Assembly: GCA_021443605.1 (NCBI GenBank)
Contig: JABUTQ010000286.1
Coordinates: 1-9,628 of the forward strand
Origin: Bacteroidales bacterium
Lineage (GTDB): Bacteria > Bacteroidota > Bacteroidia > Bacteroidales > UBA932
Length of the DNA stretch: 9,628 bases
Reading direction: 5' to 3'
Shown: piece after piece, positions 1 through 7,640 of the stretch
Layout of the letters: the number at the start of each line of letters is the position of its first letter
Numbering within the stretch: position 1 is the first letter of the stretch
Notes under the pieces: generated by a model
Databases searched by the model: none
What the model was told of the DNA's origin: nothing
What the model saw: the letters and a program-made list of their open reading frames with translations, nothing else
Program-made: the position numbers and the translations under genes

Positions 1-284
1 AAAATCTGTTTGAGATCAATCTTCAGAAAATCGGCCTCGTAAAGCCCTTTCACAATTGAAGGGAAATGCTCCCTCAAATAGACGACCGATTCAGTATCTA
101 TTTCAATCACTTTAAGGTCAATATCTTCTCTCTCAAGAAGATACTGTGTGAGAACACCCATCCCGGGACCAACTTCCAACACATCCCTGCAGCCATCGTG
201 CGGCAAAGCCTCCACAATGTTGCGGGCAATCTGAAGGTCGGTCAAAAAATGTTGTCCGAGATATTTTTTGGGTCTTACGTTCAA
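1..284 (-). CDS. rsmA: 16S rRNA dimethyladenosine transferase RsmA/KsgA, N-terminal part (runs off left edge)
   Basis: This is the first 94 codons of the S-adenosylmethionine (SAM)-dependent enzyme that dimethylates two adjacent adenines in the 3'-terminal hairpin of 16S rRNA during 30S assembly. The visible part shows the family N-terminus PKKYLGQHFL (residues 5-14), the SAM-binding motif EVGPGMG (37-43), the acidic ribose-binding segment IEID (60-63), and ADFL (84-87) at the position of the next methyltransferase motif. The catalytic NLPY motif lies beyond the window. No ATG or GTG occurs between the in-frame upstream stop and the GQHFL motif, so TTG at 284-282 is the only sensible start. 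It lies two bases after the stop of the upstream serine hydrolase gene, which suggests co-transcription and translational coupling. Identity is very secure; the start is likely. Confidence 0.95.
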   Translation of the reverse strand, partial: MNVRPKKYLGQHFLTDLQIARNIVEALPHDGCRDVLEVGPGMGVLTQYLLEREDIDLKVIEIDTESVVYLREHFPSIVKGLYEADFLKIDLKQI

Positions 285-286
285 GG

Positions 287-1420
287 CTATTTGGTTTTTA
301 CATATGGTCTCATCGCGCGGATGACCGTCTTGAGGATTTCCTCATCCCTCGATCCGCTGCAGATTGCAACAAAGCCATATTTCTTTTCGGGATTGAAAAA
401 CATCTCGCTTCTAAGACCGTAGGCACCACCTGTATGCCCCACAAGAGTCTCCCCTTCTATGTAACTGTCTTCGTTCCAAAGGGCATAGCCGTAGTATGCA
501 TCGGGATCTGTCGTATCGGTTGAATGCACAGGTGTCTGCATCATCCTGGAGTGTTTTTCATTGATAATCTTCACACCAGAGGGAGAAGTGCCGTAGTTCA
601 TGTGCATCAACATATACTTAGCAAGGTCGATGGCTGATATTTTCATTCCTCCTGTAGGAGAGAACACAGGGGTGTCGTAGCCAAACTTATAATTTGCAAT
701 CCTCTCACTGCGAGGCTCATAGCACTCGGGGTCATATACAAACTTGCCGGCTTGTTCATCGTATGTGTATAGTTTCACAAACTTTGAAGCATCCAGTGAA
801 TCAACGCAGTAGCCGCCATAAAGACCGAGGGGTCTGAGAATATGTCCCACCACATATTGGTCGAATCTCTCCCCCGAAAGTTTCTCTATGAAAGAGCCGA
901 CAAGGTTGAAATTGAGATTACAATATTCGTATTGAGTCCCCGGCTCATAGTCGTTGTAGCAGTTGGCGTAATTGGGATTGACATCGGGATTAATCACGTC
1001 AAAAGTAAAGTAACCTTCTGAATCATTGAGGCTTGAACGATGTGAGAGCAACATCCCCAAGGTGATTTTCACATCGGGATATTTGGGATTTCGGATGGGA
1101 AATCCCGCAAGCAGGGTAACATCCATATCGAGTGTCACAAAGCCCTGTTCAATCAGCTGCATGATGGACGTGGCCGAAAACGATTTTGATATGGAAGCGA
1201 TGCGGAACAAATCTCCATCAGAGACAGGCTCCTGAGTATCAATGTCTTTCACACCAAATGAATGGGTATAGACAATCTGGTTGTTTTCTACAAGAGCCAC
1301 GCTCAAGCCAACCACGTCAGAGTCCTTCATGACGCGGTTCAAATCCTCTGTAAGACCGCCGTAAGGGTTGCAGGCCGTTATCACACAGAGAGACAGGAGA
1401 AAGATTATTGATTTTCGCAT
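287..1420 (-). CDS. Exported lipoprotein serine hydrolase, beta-lactamase class C / penicillin-binding family
   Basis: This is a serine hydrolase of the class C beta-lactamase / D,D-peptidase fold (the PF00144-type family). I chose the ATG at 1420-1418 (377 aa). An in-frame TTG three codons upstream is possible but less likely. The N-terminus is a lipoprotein signal: MRKS, a hydrophobic stretch, then the lipobox VITAC with Cys17, so the protein should be lipid-anchored in the envelope. All three active-site motifs are present: S76-I-S-K79 (nucleophile and general base), Y166-C-N168 (the YxN motif) and H329-T-G-G332 (the KTG-equivalent). Length is normal for the family. Members include D-aminopeptidases, esterases, cell-wall peptidases and true beta-lactamases, and the motifs do not settle the substrate. 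It lies 45 bp downstream of another exported hydrolase and two bases upstream of rsmA, so all three probably share a transcript. The fold is certain; the substrate is unknown. Confidence 0.9.
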   Translation of the reverse strand: MRKSIIFLLSLCVITACNPYGGLTEDLNRVMKDSDVVGLSVALVENNQIVYTHSFGVKDIDTQEPVSDGDLFRIASISKSFSATSIMQLIEQGFVTLDMDVTLLAGFPIRNPKYPDVKITLGMLLSHRSSLNDSEGYFTFDVINPDVNPNYANCYNDYEPGTQYEYCNLNFNLVGSFIEKLSGERFDQYVVGHILRPLGLYGGYCVDSLDASKFVKLYTYDEQAGKFVYDPECYEPRSERIANYKFGYDTPVFSPTGGMKISAIDLAKYMLMHMNYGTSPSGVKIINEKHSRMMQTPVHSTDTTDPDAYYGYALWNEDSYIEGETLVGHTGGAYGLRSEMFFNPEKKYGFVAICSGSRDEEILKTVIRAMRPYVKTK

Positions 1421-1465
1421 AATATGCAAAGATATCAGTTATTGGACACTCCTCCAAACTATGAA

Positions 1466-2551
1466 TCATTTTTCACCCTTGAATGGGGGAAATGTGAGGA
1501 CGTGCGGCGTTTCCACCGAATCCTGTCGATATTCATTATAGACTCTGCTGCCGAAGAACTTGTATCCGTTCTCATCGTTCTCCGTTCCCATCAGCACAGA
1601 ATGGATGAATCCGTTTTTCTCCACGAGGATTGTGTGATAAATCTTCTGTTCGGGATTCTTTCTGAAGAAGAACTGAACTTTCCTGTCTCGGGCCGTGTAG
1701 TGCCTGATGCTGTCATCTTCGTGTTTCGTCCAATTCAGGCCGGTGGCATGCCTCTTCACATATTTCCTCATCATATTGCTGCGATACCACGTGCCCCCCT
1801 TTTTTGAAACGAAATGCTTGCCGTCAAGCAGGGCGTTTGCATCGTCATAGCAGGCCACAAACAAGCCGTGGTCGGGAGATTTGTTGAGCCAGTTCACAAG
1901 TTTATCACCATATTGTTCATCTGTCCAGGCATAATCACTGTCGATGAAAGTGATTTTGGTGACATAATCTGGAATCTCATCCACGGAATCGATGAATCCG
2001 AATATGAAGTTGCCGCCACCGCTGTGGCTATTCAACTCAATGTGAGGATTGTAATTGCCAAAAAGTTCGAGGATATATTCGACGAACTCCTTTATTAGGG
2101 CTGTCCTTTCGGGAAGCATTTCACCGCTGCCGCGCCCTCCCCTTCGCCAGTTGGCCCAGCTGCGTCCGTCCGCCTCCATATATATTGTCACGAGATTATA
2201 ATCATCCGTCTTGTTTCTCAAATATCGTGTCTGTGCTCCAATATGCTGAATATCAAAACGATAATCATCACCTTCAGAAGACCGTTTTCCGATGGTGTGC
2301 AGTGTTGTGTTGCCGTTGGGAAGGGCAAAGAATACTATTTTTGTCGGTTTGGTCCGATTGAACTTGTCCTCTGAAGGGGCATTAATATGCACCTTCATCC
2401 CGGGTTCATAGACGAAGGTGGCGATTTTCTCCCCGTAATATGCGCTCTGCTCAAGCATCGGGTAAAAATCGGTGTCCTGTGCTGAAGTGGAGATAGGGAA
2501 AAAGCTTGACAAGCTGACAATCAAGGCTATGCATCTTTTGCGGATATTCAT
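1466..2551 (-). CDS. Exported alpha/beta-hydrolase-like protein of unknown substrate
   Basis: I do not recognise this 361-aa protein as a named enzyme. The ATG at 2551-2549 starts a clear signal peptide: a basic start (MNIRKR), a hydrophobic core, and probable cleavage after TSA (A24/Q25), giving a periplasmic or secreted product. The mature part has an alpha/beta-hydrolase-like order of elements: a strand KIVFFALP (71-78), a nucleophile-elbow-like NSHSGGG with candidate nucleophile S177, a strand TFIDSDY with candidate acid D204 or D206, and a late candidate histidine H317 in GFIHSVLMG. The elbow is SxSxG, not the usual GxSxG. The triad is inferred from order and spacing only. It is the first gene of the minus-strand group, divergent from mutS and followed by the serine hydrolase lipoprotein. 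Esterase, peptidase or carbohydrate esterase are all possible. Confidence 0.7.
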   Translation of the reverse strand: MNIRKRCIALIVSLSSFFPISTSAQDTDFYPMLEQSAYYGEKIATFVYEPGMKVHINAPSEDKFNRTKPTKIVFFALPNGNTTLHTIGKRSSEGDDYRFDIQHIGAQTRYLRNKTDDYNLVTIYMEADGRSWANWRRGGRGSGEMLPERTALIKEFVEYILELFGNYNPHIELNSHSGGGNFIFGFIDSVDEIPDYVTKITFIDSDYAWTDEQYGDKLVNWLNKSPDHGLFVACYDDANALLDGKHFVSKKGGTWYRSNMMRKYVKRHATGLNWTKHEDDSIRHYTARDRKVQFFFRKNPEQKIYHTILVEKNGFIHSVLMGTENDENGYKFFGSRVYNEYRQDSVETPHVLTFPPFKGEK

Positions 2552-2703
2552 ATAATTCGTGGTTTCATTGATATTGTTAAAGAAATTACGAGTATTTGAT
2601 AAAGATACGAAATCATCCCAAATATCGGATAAAAAATTGAGGATGGCGTGTAGCGATTATTTTTTTACCATCTGCTACAATGTTTTTTATACCTTTGTAG
2701 TCT
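2552..2703. promoter_or_regulatory. Divergent intergenic region between the hydrolase operon and mutS
   Basis: This AT-rich 152-bp spacer must hold the start signals for both transcription directions. On the plus side a good -7 box lies just before mutS and is listed separately. On the minus side the nearest candidate is GATATTTG, read from 2626 to 2619. It matches TAnnTTTG at five of the six fixed positions but has no TTTG at the expected -33 distance. I see no operator-like palindrome and no rho-independent terminator here. Confidence 0.5.
2690..2697 (+). promoter_or_regulatory. Candidate Bacteroidota -7 promoter box for mutS
   Basis: TACCTTTG is a perfect match to the Bacteroidota -7 consensus TAnnTTTG. 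No clear TTTG lies at the usual -33 distance; a T-rich stretch at 2660-2667 is the closest. Because the box ends six bases before the mutS ATG at 2704, transcription would begin at about 2701-2706. The message would be nearly leaderless, or translation would begin at the in-frame ATG at 2725. Confidence 0.5.
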
Positions 2704-5355
2704 ATGGCGTCGGAAAAAAACAATATGTCTCCGCTGATGAAGCAATACTACGAGATGAAATCGCAGTATCCGGATGTCATTCTTTTATATCGCGTGGGCG
2801 ACTTTTACGAAACTTTCGGGGAGGATGCAGTAAAGACAAGCAAGATTCTTGGGATTATCCTTACCCGCAGGGCCGCAGGCAACGGCACGTTTACCGAACT
2901 TGCCGGAGTGCCGCACCACGCCATCGATATGTATCTGCCAAAACTGGTAAGGGCGGGGCATAAAGTGGCCATCGTAGATCAGCTGGAAGATCCGAAGTTA
3001 GCCAAGAAAATTGTCAAACGAGGTGTCACTGAATTGGTTACACCCGGCGTCTCTTTCAATGACACCCTACTTGAACAGAAGGAGAACAACTATCTTGCAG
3101 CAGTAAAGATTGGCAGGAACAATATCTGCGGAGTTGCTTTTCTGGATATCTCCACCGGCACTTTCAAGATTTCCCAAGGGACAAAGGAATATGTCGATGT
3201 GCTGATTGCCGATTTTTCTCCAAAGGAGATTCTCGTGCAGAGAGGTATCAAAGTAGATTACAAGACATATATATCCTCCATAGACGAATGGGCTTTTGCA
3301 GAAGAACCCGCGATGCAGAAAGTGCTCAAACAGTTTGGAGCGGGGACTCTGAAAGGATTCGGCATAGAGAATATGCCGCTCGGAATTGCGGCTGCAGGTG
3401 CTATCCTGTCATATATGGAACTCACTGAACATCACGATATTGCACATATTCGAAATATCGGAAGGATAGATCAGGGGAGCCACGTGTGGATAGACCGTTT
3501 CACTTTTAGGAATCTTGAAGTCTTCAAGCCGATGGCTTCAGAAGATGGGAAAAGCCTTTTGGACGTGATAGACAGATGCGTGTCGCCTGTAGGTGCCCGT
3601 GCCTTGCGCGAATGGCTCGCAATGCCGCTCAAGGACATAGAGAAGATTGCGTGGCGTCACAATGCCGTGTCTGCCCTCATTGACAACTATTCTGTATGCA
3701 ACGATATTCGTGACAGCATCAGCGACATAGGCGATCTGGAGCGCATTACGGCAAAGGCCGCTGCAGGGAAGATTCTTCCCCGCGAGATACTCCAGCTCGG
3801 AAGGGGGCTTGCATCCATAGACAAGATTATTGCGGCGATTGCCCCGATGAAACCATTGGAGCAGATTGGCGACAAGCTCAACGGCTGCCTCGAGCTTTCA
3901 GAACTTATCCTGAAAACAATCCTTCCAGACACTGCAAGCCAGATTGGGAAGGGCCCCGTAATCGCTCGCGGCATAGACGAAGAGTTTGATACTCTGAAAG
4001 ATACACTCGCCCACAGCAAGGAAATTCTGATGAATATCCAGCAAAAAGAGCGGGATGCTACCGGAATCGCCTCCCTCAAGATAGATTACAACAACGTGTT
4101 CGGATATTATCTTGAGGTACGCAATATGTACAAATCGCAGGTGCCTCCCAACTGGATACGCAAGCAGACTCTTGTAAATGCCGAGCGCTACATCACGGAT
4201 GAGCTCAAACAATACGAGGAGCGTATTCTGGGGGCGGAAGAGAAGATTCTCGCGTTCGAAACGCAGATTTTCAGGAATCTTGTGATGAAAGTGCAATCCA
4301 AAATAGACGTTCTACAGCGGAATGCGGCTGCGATTGCAGCTCTCGACTGCCTTGCCGGATTTGCCGTACAAGCTGTGGAGCACAACTATTGCCGCCCCCA
4401 AGTAACTGACAGTCACAAGATTGACATAAAATCAGGCAGGCATCCGGTAATAGAGACTCTCATCCCTGCCGGAGAAGAATATATTCCTAACGACCTTGTC
4501 ATAGACAACACCCCCGGAAGCGAGGCTCCGCAGATAATCATCCTCACAGGCCCCAATATGTCGGGAAAATCGGCACTCCTACGGCAAACCGCCCTGATAG
4601 TGCTGATGGCCCAAATCGGATCTTATGTCCCCGCCGCGAGCGCAGAAATCGGCTATATCGACAAGCTTTTCACCAGAGTTGGGGCTTCGGACAACATTTC
4701 CCGTGGAGAATCTACCTTCATGGTGGAGATGACCGAGACGGCAACCATCCTCAACAACCTGTCGGACAGGTCATTGGTGCTTCTTGACGAAATTGGGCGC
4801 GGTACCAGCACATACGATGGGATGTCCATCGCATGGGGCATCGCCGAATATCTCAACAATGGACCGAAGACATTGTTTGCCACTCATTATCACGAACTTA
4901 ACGACCTTGAAACAATATATCCGGCAATAAAGAACTACCATATCTCCACAAAAGAGATTAACGGAAGCATCGTTTTTTTGCGAAAACTTTGCCCCGGAGG
5001 AGTTGCCCACAGTTTCGGAATCCACGTTGCAAAACTTGCCGGAATGCCTGCAGACGTGGTGCACAGAGCCGAAATAAAGCTCTCGGAACTCTCATCGCAG
5101 CCCGACGTAAAAGAGCTTCGGGAAGAGGCCGCAGGCACATCCGCACAGCCCAGGGAGGCCTTCACCCCCAAGAGCATCCGCAGTCGCGGCCGAAAAGGTT
5201 CGACTCAAACGGAGCCCCCTGTGCAACTCTCTCTCTATCAGCTCGACGATCCGCTTCTTGCAGAGATTCGTGCTACCCTTGAAGACATCGATTTAAATAA
5301 TTTATCTCCCCTTGCAGCTTTTGACGTAATCAGAAAAATCAAAGACAAGTTGTAG
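2704..5355 (+). CDS. mutS: DNA mismatch repair protein MutS
   Basis: Full-length MutS1 (883 aa), the cytoplasmic ATPase that recognises mismatches and small loops and starts mismatch repair with MutL. The mismatch-wedge motif GDFYE has F34 and E36, the residues that stack on and contact the mismatched base. The connector, lever and clamp regions follow. The ATPase domain has Walker A G616-PNMSGKS, the signature-like SRGES (666-670), Walker B with D695-E696, and the ATHYHEL segment (H728, H730). The C-terminus carries a likely beta-clamp-binding motif QLSLY (841-845) and the usual MutS ending. The start could be ATG 2704 or ATG 2725; both leave the PLMKQ family start intact. The divergent hydrolase gene is upstream. 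An ABC permease begins nine bases after the stop, so the two are probably co-transcribed. Nothing is missing, and the gene should be active. Confidence 0.98.
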   Translation: MASEKNNMSPLMKQYYEMKSQYPDVILLYRVGDFYETFGEDAVKTSKILGIILTRRAAGNGTFTELAGVPHHAIDMYLPKLVRAGHKVAIVDQLEDPKLAKKIVKRGVTELVTPGVSFNDTLLEQKENNYLAAVKIGRNNICGVAFLDISTGTFKISQGTKEYVDVLIADFSPKEILVQRGIKVDYKTYISSIDEWAFAEEPAMQKVLKQFGAGTLKGFGIENMPLGIAAAGAILSYMELTEHHDIAHIRNIGRIDQGSHVWIDRFTFRNLEVFKPMASEDGKSLLDVIDRCVSPVGARALREWLAMPLKDIEKIAWRHNAVSALIDNYSVCNDIRDSISDIGDLERITAKAAAGKILPREILQLGRGLASIDKIIAAIAPMKPLEQIGDKLNGCLELSELILKTILPDTASQIGKGPVIARGIDEEFDTLKDTLAHSKEILMNIQQKERDATGIASLKIDYNNVFGYYLEVRNMYKSQVPPNWIRKQTLVNAERYITDELKQYEERILGAEEKILAFETQIFRNLVMKVQSKIDVLQRNAAAIAALDCLAGFAVQAVEHNYCRPQVTDSHKIDIKSGRHPVIETLIPAGEEYIPNDLVIDNTPGSEAPQIIILTGPNMSGKSALLRQTALIVLMAQIGSYVPAASAEIGYIDKLFTRVGASDNISRGESTFMVEMTETATILNNLSDRSLVLLDEIGRGTSTYDGMSIAWGIAEYLNNGPKTLFATHYHELNDLETIYPAIKNYHISTKEINGSIVFLRKLCPGGVAHSFGIHVAKLAGMPADVVHRAEIKLSELSSQPDVKELREEAAGTSAQPREAFTPKSIRSRGRKGSTQTEPPVQLSLYQLDDPLLAEIRATLEDIDLNNLSPLAAFDVIRKIKDKL

Positions 5356-5360
5356 GAGGA
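5354..5360 (+). promoter_or_regulatory. Shine-Dalgarno-like AGGAGGA before the ABC permease
   Basis: AGGAGGA overlaps the mutS stop codon TAG (5353-5355) and lies four bases before the permease ATG at 5365. It is a near-perfect anti-16S complement, unlike the other starts in this window. Bacteroidota ribosomes generally make little use of such sites, so it may be coincidental or may support reinitiation after mutS. Confidence 0.5.
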
Positions 5361-5364
5361 TTAT

Positions 5365-6630
5365 ATGAACTATTTGATTACGAGCGTTGAACAGGCGCTC
5401 TTCTCGTTGCGGGGGAACAAGGTCCGCACATCTTTGTCGTTGCTCGGAATGAGCATCGGAATATTTTCAATAGTAACGGTATTATCTGTGGTGGATTCCC
5501 TCAAACAATCTCTCAATCAAGGGTTTGAGAGTTTTGGAAGCGATATGGTCTTTGTAAGGCAGTTCCCTATGGAAGAGGAAGACGGCGGGGAAGTGAAATG
5601 GTGGAAATATCTCAAACGGCCACCAGTGAGTATGGAAGATTACATTTTTCTGAAAGAAAACGGCAACCATTTCGGCACAATATCTTTTGCCGCCAACACT
5701 CCAAAGGACGTTACAAGTGCCGGACATATCGCCAAGGAGGTCTCTCTGGTGGGGTTTGCCGGAGATTGGAAACATCTTACAGGGTGCGAGGTGGAATACG
5801 GGCGCGGCTTCACGGAGAGCGAAACCGGATATAGGCAATCAAATCATCATTTCCAAAATGTGGCGCTTATAGGGAGATGCCTATGCGACAGACTCTTCCC
5901 CGGGATTGACATAAAAACTGTCCACGGAAGGACTGTGAGGATAGGGAACGTATCTATGGATATTGTTGGAGTGATGGAGGAAAACGGAGAGAGTATGGTG
6001 AAGATTTTTGATTCGGACAACACCCTTTTTCTCCCCGCCGCTACACTCGGACGGATTGTTCCAATCGAGAGCACGGCCACCCTTATCGCCGCCACACCGG
6101 CAGAGGGAATCTCCAAGGAAGAGCTCATTAGCGAAATAGTTGGCATGCTGAGAGTTGCACGGAGACTTCGCCCGTCGGAGAAGGAAGATTTCTCTATAGG
6201 CGAGCTCTCTTTTGTGGCAAACGAAGTAGATAAAATAATTTCCAGGATTAATCTTGCCGGGATACTGATTGGGGGATTTTCCCTCCTCGTGGGAGCCTTC
6301 GGCATTGCCAACATAATGTTTGTATCGGTAAAAGAGAGAACCCGGCAAATAGGCATCTGTATGGCTCTCGGGGCCAAACGCTCAGTAATTTTATCTCAGT
6401 TTTTGATGGAAGCGGCCGTCTTGTCGGCAATGGGAGGCCTATTGGGTGTCTTCTTGGTATGGCTGCTCACTTTGGCATTTCCCGACGAAGGATATTTTGT
6501 ATTGAGACTTTCCCTATTCAGAGCCGCCACGGGAATCCTGATAGCTGCAATCACAGGACTTGCAGCCGGACTTGCCCCCGCCCTCTCCGCCTCCAAAATG
6601 AATCCGGTGGATGCAATAAACTCATTGTAA
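5365..6630 (+). CDS. ABC transporter permease, MacB/FtsX type
   Basis: This 421-aa inner-membrane protein has the four-helix topology of MacB/LolC/FtsX-like permeases. TM1 spans about residues 25-47. A large extracytoplasmic domain (about 48-295, MacB periplasmic core type) follows. TM2 (about 298-320), TM3 (about 345-371) and TM4 (about 386-408) come last. The cytoplasmic coupling segment VKERTRQIGICMALGAKR (322-339) and the terminal KMNPVDAI are family hallmarks. Such proteins act with a separate ATPase to move or extract lipoproteins, peptides or antibiotics using mechanical force, often with a periplasmic adaptor. No ATPase or adaptor gene is present in this window, so the partner must lie elsewhere. 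It starts nine bases after mutS and is probably co-transcribed, with no obvious functional link. Family is secure; substrate is unknown. Confidence 0.9.
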   Translation: MNYLITSVEQALFSLRGNKVRTSLSLLGMSIGIFSIVTVLSVVDSLKQSLNQGFESFGSDMVFVRQFPMEEEDGGEVKWWKYLKRPPVSMEDYIFLKENGNHFGTISFAANTPKDVTSAGHIAKEVSLVGFAGDWKHLTGCEVEYGRGFTESETGYRQSNHHFQNVALIGRCLCDRLFPGIDIKTVHGRTVRIGNVSMDIVGVMEENGESMVKIFDSDNTLFLPAATLGRIVPIESTATLIAATPAEGISKEELISEIVGMLRVARRLRPSEKEDFSIGELSFVANEVDKIISRINLAGILIGGFSLLVGAFGIANIMFVSVKERTRQIGICMALGAKRSVILSQFLMEAAVLSAMGGLLGVFLVWLLTLAFPDEGYFVLRLSLFRAATGILIAAITGLAAGLAPALSASKMNPVDAINSL

Positions 6631-6655
6631 GAAGAAATATTTTTTAGTACTTTGT

Positions 6656-6677
6656 GATACAAGGTATCTGTTTTTTT
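6656..6677 (+). terminator. Weak candidate rho-independent terminator after the permease gene
   Basis: A perfect five-base-pair stem, GATAC (6656-6660) and GTATC (6664-6668), with an AAG loop is followed by TG and seven T residues (6671-6677). The layout fits an intrinsic terminator ending the mutS-permease transcript. The stem is short and AT-rich, so efficiency is doubtful. Confidence 0.4.
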
Positions 6678-6680
6678 ATA

Positions 6681-6688
6681 TATATTTG
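6681..6688 (+). promoter_or_regulatory. Candidate Bacteroidota -7 promoter box for the PspC-PadR-PspC operon
   Basis: TATATTTG matches the Bacteroidota -7 consensus TAnnTTTG exactly. It lies 29 bases before the first pspC-like ATG (6718), predicting a short leader of roughly 20-25 bases. No TTTG is found at the usual -33 spacing; the nearest, at 6651-6654, is about 26 bases away. It follows directly after the terminator-like hairpin, which suits a new transcription unit. Any PadR operator is likely to lie nearby, but I cannot identify a dyad for it. Confidence 0.5.
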
Positions 6689-6717
6689 CAGTACCAAATT
6701 TTATAAATAGTTACAAA

Positions 6718-7284
6718 ATGAAAAAAACAATCAATGCTGCATTGGGCGGCCGGAAGTTTACAATCGACGAAGATGCATACTCAAAACTTGACAAGTATCT
6801 GAAGAATTTCCGGAAGAAAGCCAATCTCGGTATGGACACCAAGGAGATGATGGAAGACATCGAGGCCAGGATAGCAGATTTGTTCGAGGCCGAAATTCGC
6901 AGCAGCAATCAGGTGGTGGACAATGCCCTTGTGACCAAAGTAATTTCCCAGCTTGGTATGCCGGATGGGAGCCCGGTGGATGAAAACGCCGGAACTTCAA
7001 GCTCATACCAAGCCGCAGAGGTTGACAGAAGTGCCCGCAAGTTTTTCAGGGACAAGGAGCAGAATATCCTCGGAGGGGTTTGCGCGGGAGCTTCACACTA
7101 CTTCAACATAGACGTGGTCCTTGTCAGAATCCTGTTCGTGCTTCTTTTTCTCTGCGTTTTTTCAGGATTTTTCATCTATCTGATATTGTGGATAGTATGT
7201 CCGAGAGCCGTGACTGCCGCAGACAAATGCCAGATGCACGGACTTCCCGTTACAGCCGAGAATATGAAACAATTTCAAAAATAA
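6718..7284 (+). CDS. PspC-domain membrane protein (short paralog)
   Basis: This 188-aa protein has two parts. Residues about 8-85 form a soluble, helix-rich cytoplasmic domain with the pattern KFTIDEDAYSKLDKYL, then an acidic helix (DIEARIADLF) and a segment ending in ISQLGMP. The C-terminal part (about 107-163) is a PspC domain: FFRDKEQNILGGVCAGASHYF, then two hydrophobic segments around 132-148 and 150-163. PspC domains are known from the phage-shock envelope-stress response, but PspC-containing proteins in Bacteroidota are widespread and mostly uncharacterised. The N-terminal domain resembles alpha-helical signalling domains that accompany PadR regulators (HAAS-like); that is my inference. 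A padR gene starts six bases downstream and a longer paralog follows it. The start ATG at 6718 fits the promoter box upstream. Confidence 0.85.
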   Translation: MKKTINAALGGRKFTIDEDAYSKLDKYLKNFRKKANLGMDTKEMMEDIEARIADLFEAEIRSSNQVVDNALVTKVISQLGMPDGSPVDENAGTSSSYQAAEVDRSARKFFRDKEQNILGGVCAGASHYFNIDVVLVRILFVLLFLCVFSGFFIYLILWIVCPRAVTAADKCQMHGLPVTAENMKQFQK

Positions 7285-7290
7285 CGAGAT

Positions 7291-7626
7291 ATGGAAACAG
7301 TAAACAGTGTTGACAATGTAAGGGCTCAGATGCGCAAAGGGGTGCTGGAGTATTGCATCCTGTGTCTGTTGAACTCATCAGACGCCTATGCTTCCGAACT
7401 TATCACTCGCTTGAAACAAGAGGGGATGATTGTAGTTGAAGGGACATTGTATCCCCTGCTAATCAGGCAGAAAAACCAAGGATTGCTTACCTATCGCTGG
7501 GAAGAATCTCCCCAGGGGCCTCCACGCAAATACTATTCGATAACTGACCGTGGCCGTGGGCAGCTTGCTGAAATGGATGCCGCGTGGCAGGAGATTATCA
7601 AAACCATTGAGAATATCAGAAAGTAA
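7291..7626 (+). CDS. PadR-family transcriptional regulator
   Basis: This 111-aa protein is a typical short PadR-family winged-helix DNA-binding protein. The N-terminal helix region (about 10-30: MRKGVLEYCILCLL) is followed by ASELITRL and the recognition/wing region: EGTLYPLLIRQKNQGLL (50-66), then W70, GPPRKYY (76-82) and ITDRGR (84-89), which are hallmarks of the family. A short C-terminal helix (about 92-110) would serve dimerisation. It lies between two pspC-like genes with gaps of 6 and 14 bases, so all three are surely one operon. PadR proteins are usually repressors, often of their own operon, relieved by a ligand or partner. Here the likely target is the promoter near 6681, with the neighbouring membrane proteins as probable signal partners. 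Family is secure; target and signal are inferred. Confidence 0.95.
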   Translation: METVNSVDNVRAQMRKGVLEYCILCLLNSSDAYASELITRLKQEGMIVVEGTLYPLLIRQKNQGLLTYRWEESPQGPPRKYYSITDRGRGQLAEMDAAWQEIIKTIENIRK

Positions 7627-7640
7627 AGTGTATCGGAACG

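Noticed and set aside
1424..2098. Plus-strand reading frames opposite the exported hydrolase gene
   Set aside because: They are antisense to a gene with a clear signal peptide and plausible active site, and they show no recognisable motif.
2600..2626. Possible minus-strand promoter boxes (TATCTTTA and GATATTTG) for the hydrolase operon
   Set aside because: Each departs from TAnnTTTG at one fixed position, and neither has a TTTG at the -33 spacing; too weak to annotate as a defined promoter.
2559..2963. Plus-strand reading frame of about 134 codons overlapping the start of mutS
   Set aside because: It overlaps the conserved N-terminus of mutS in another frame and has no domain-like features.
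5847..6377. Minus-strand reading frame of 176 codons inside the permease gene
   Set aside because: It is opposite conserved permease domains and its translation is rich in S, P and I without motifs, as expected for an antisense shadow.
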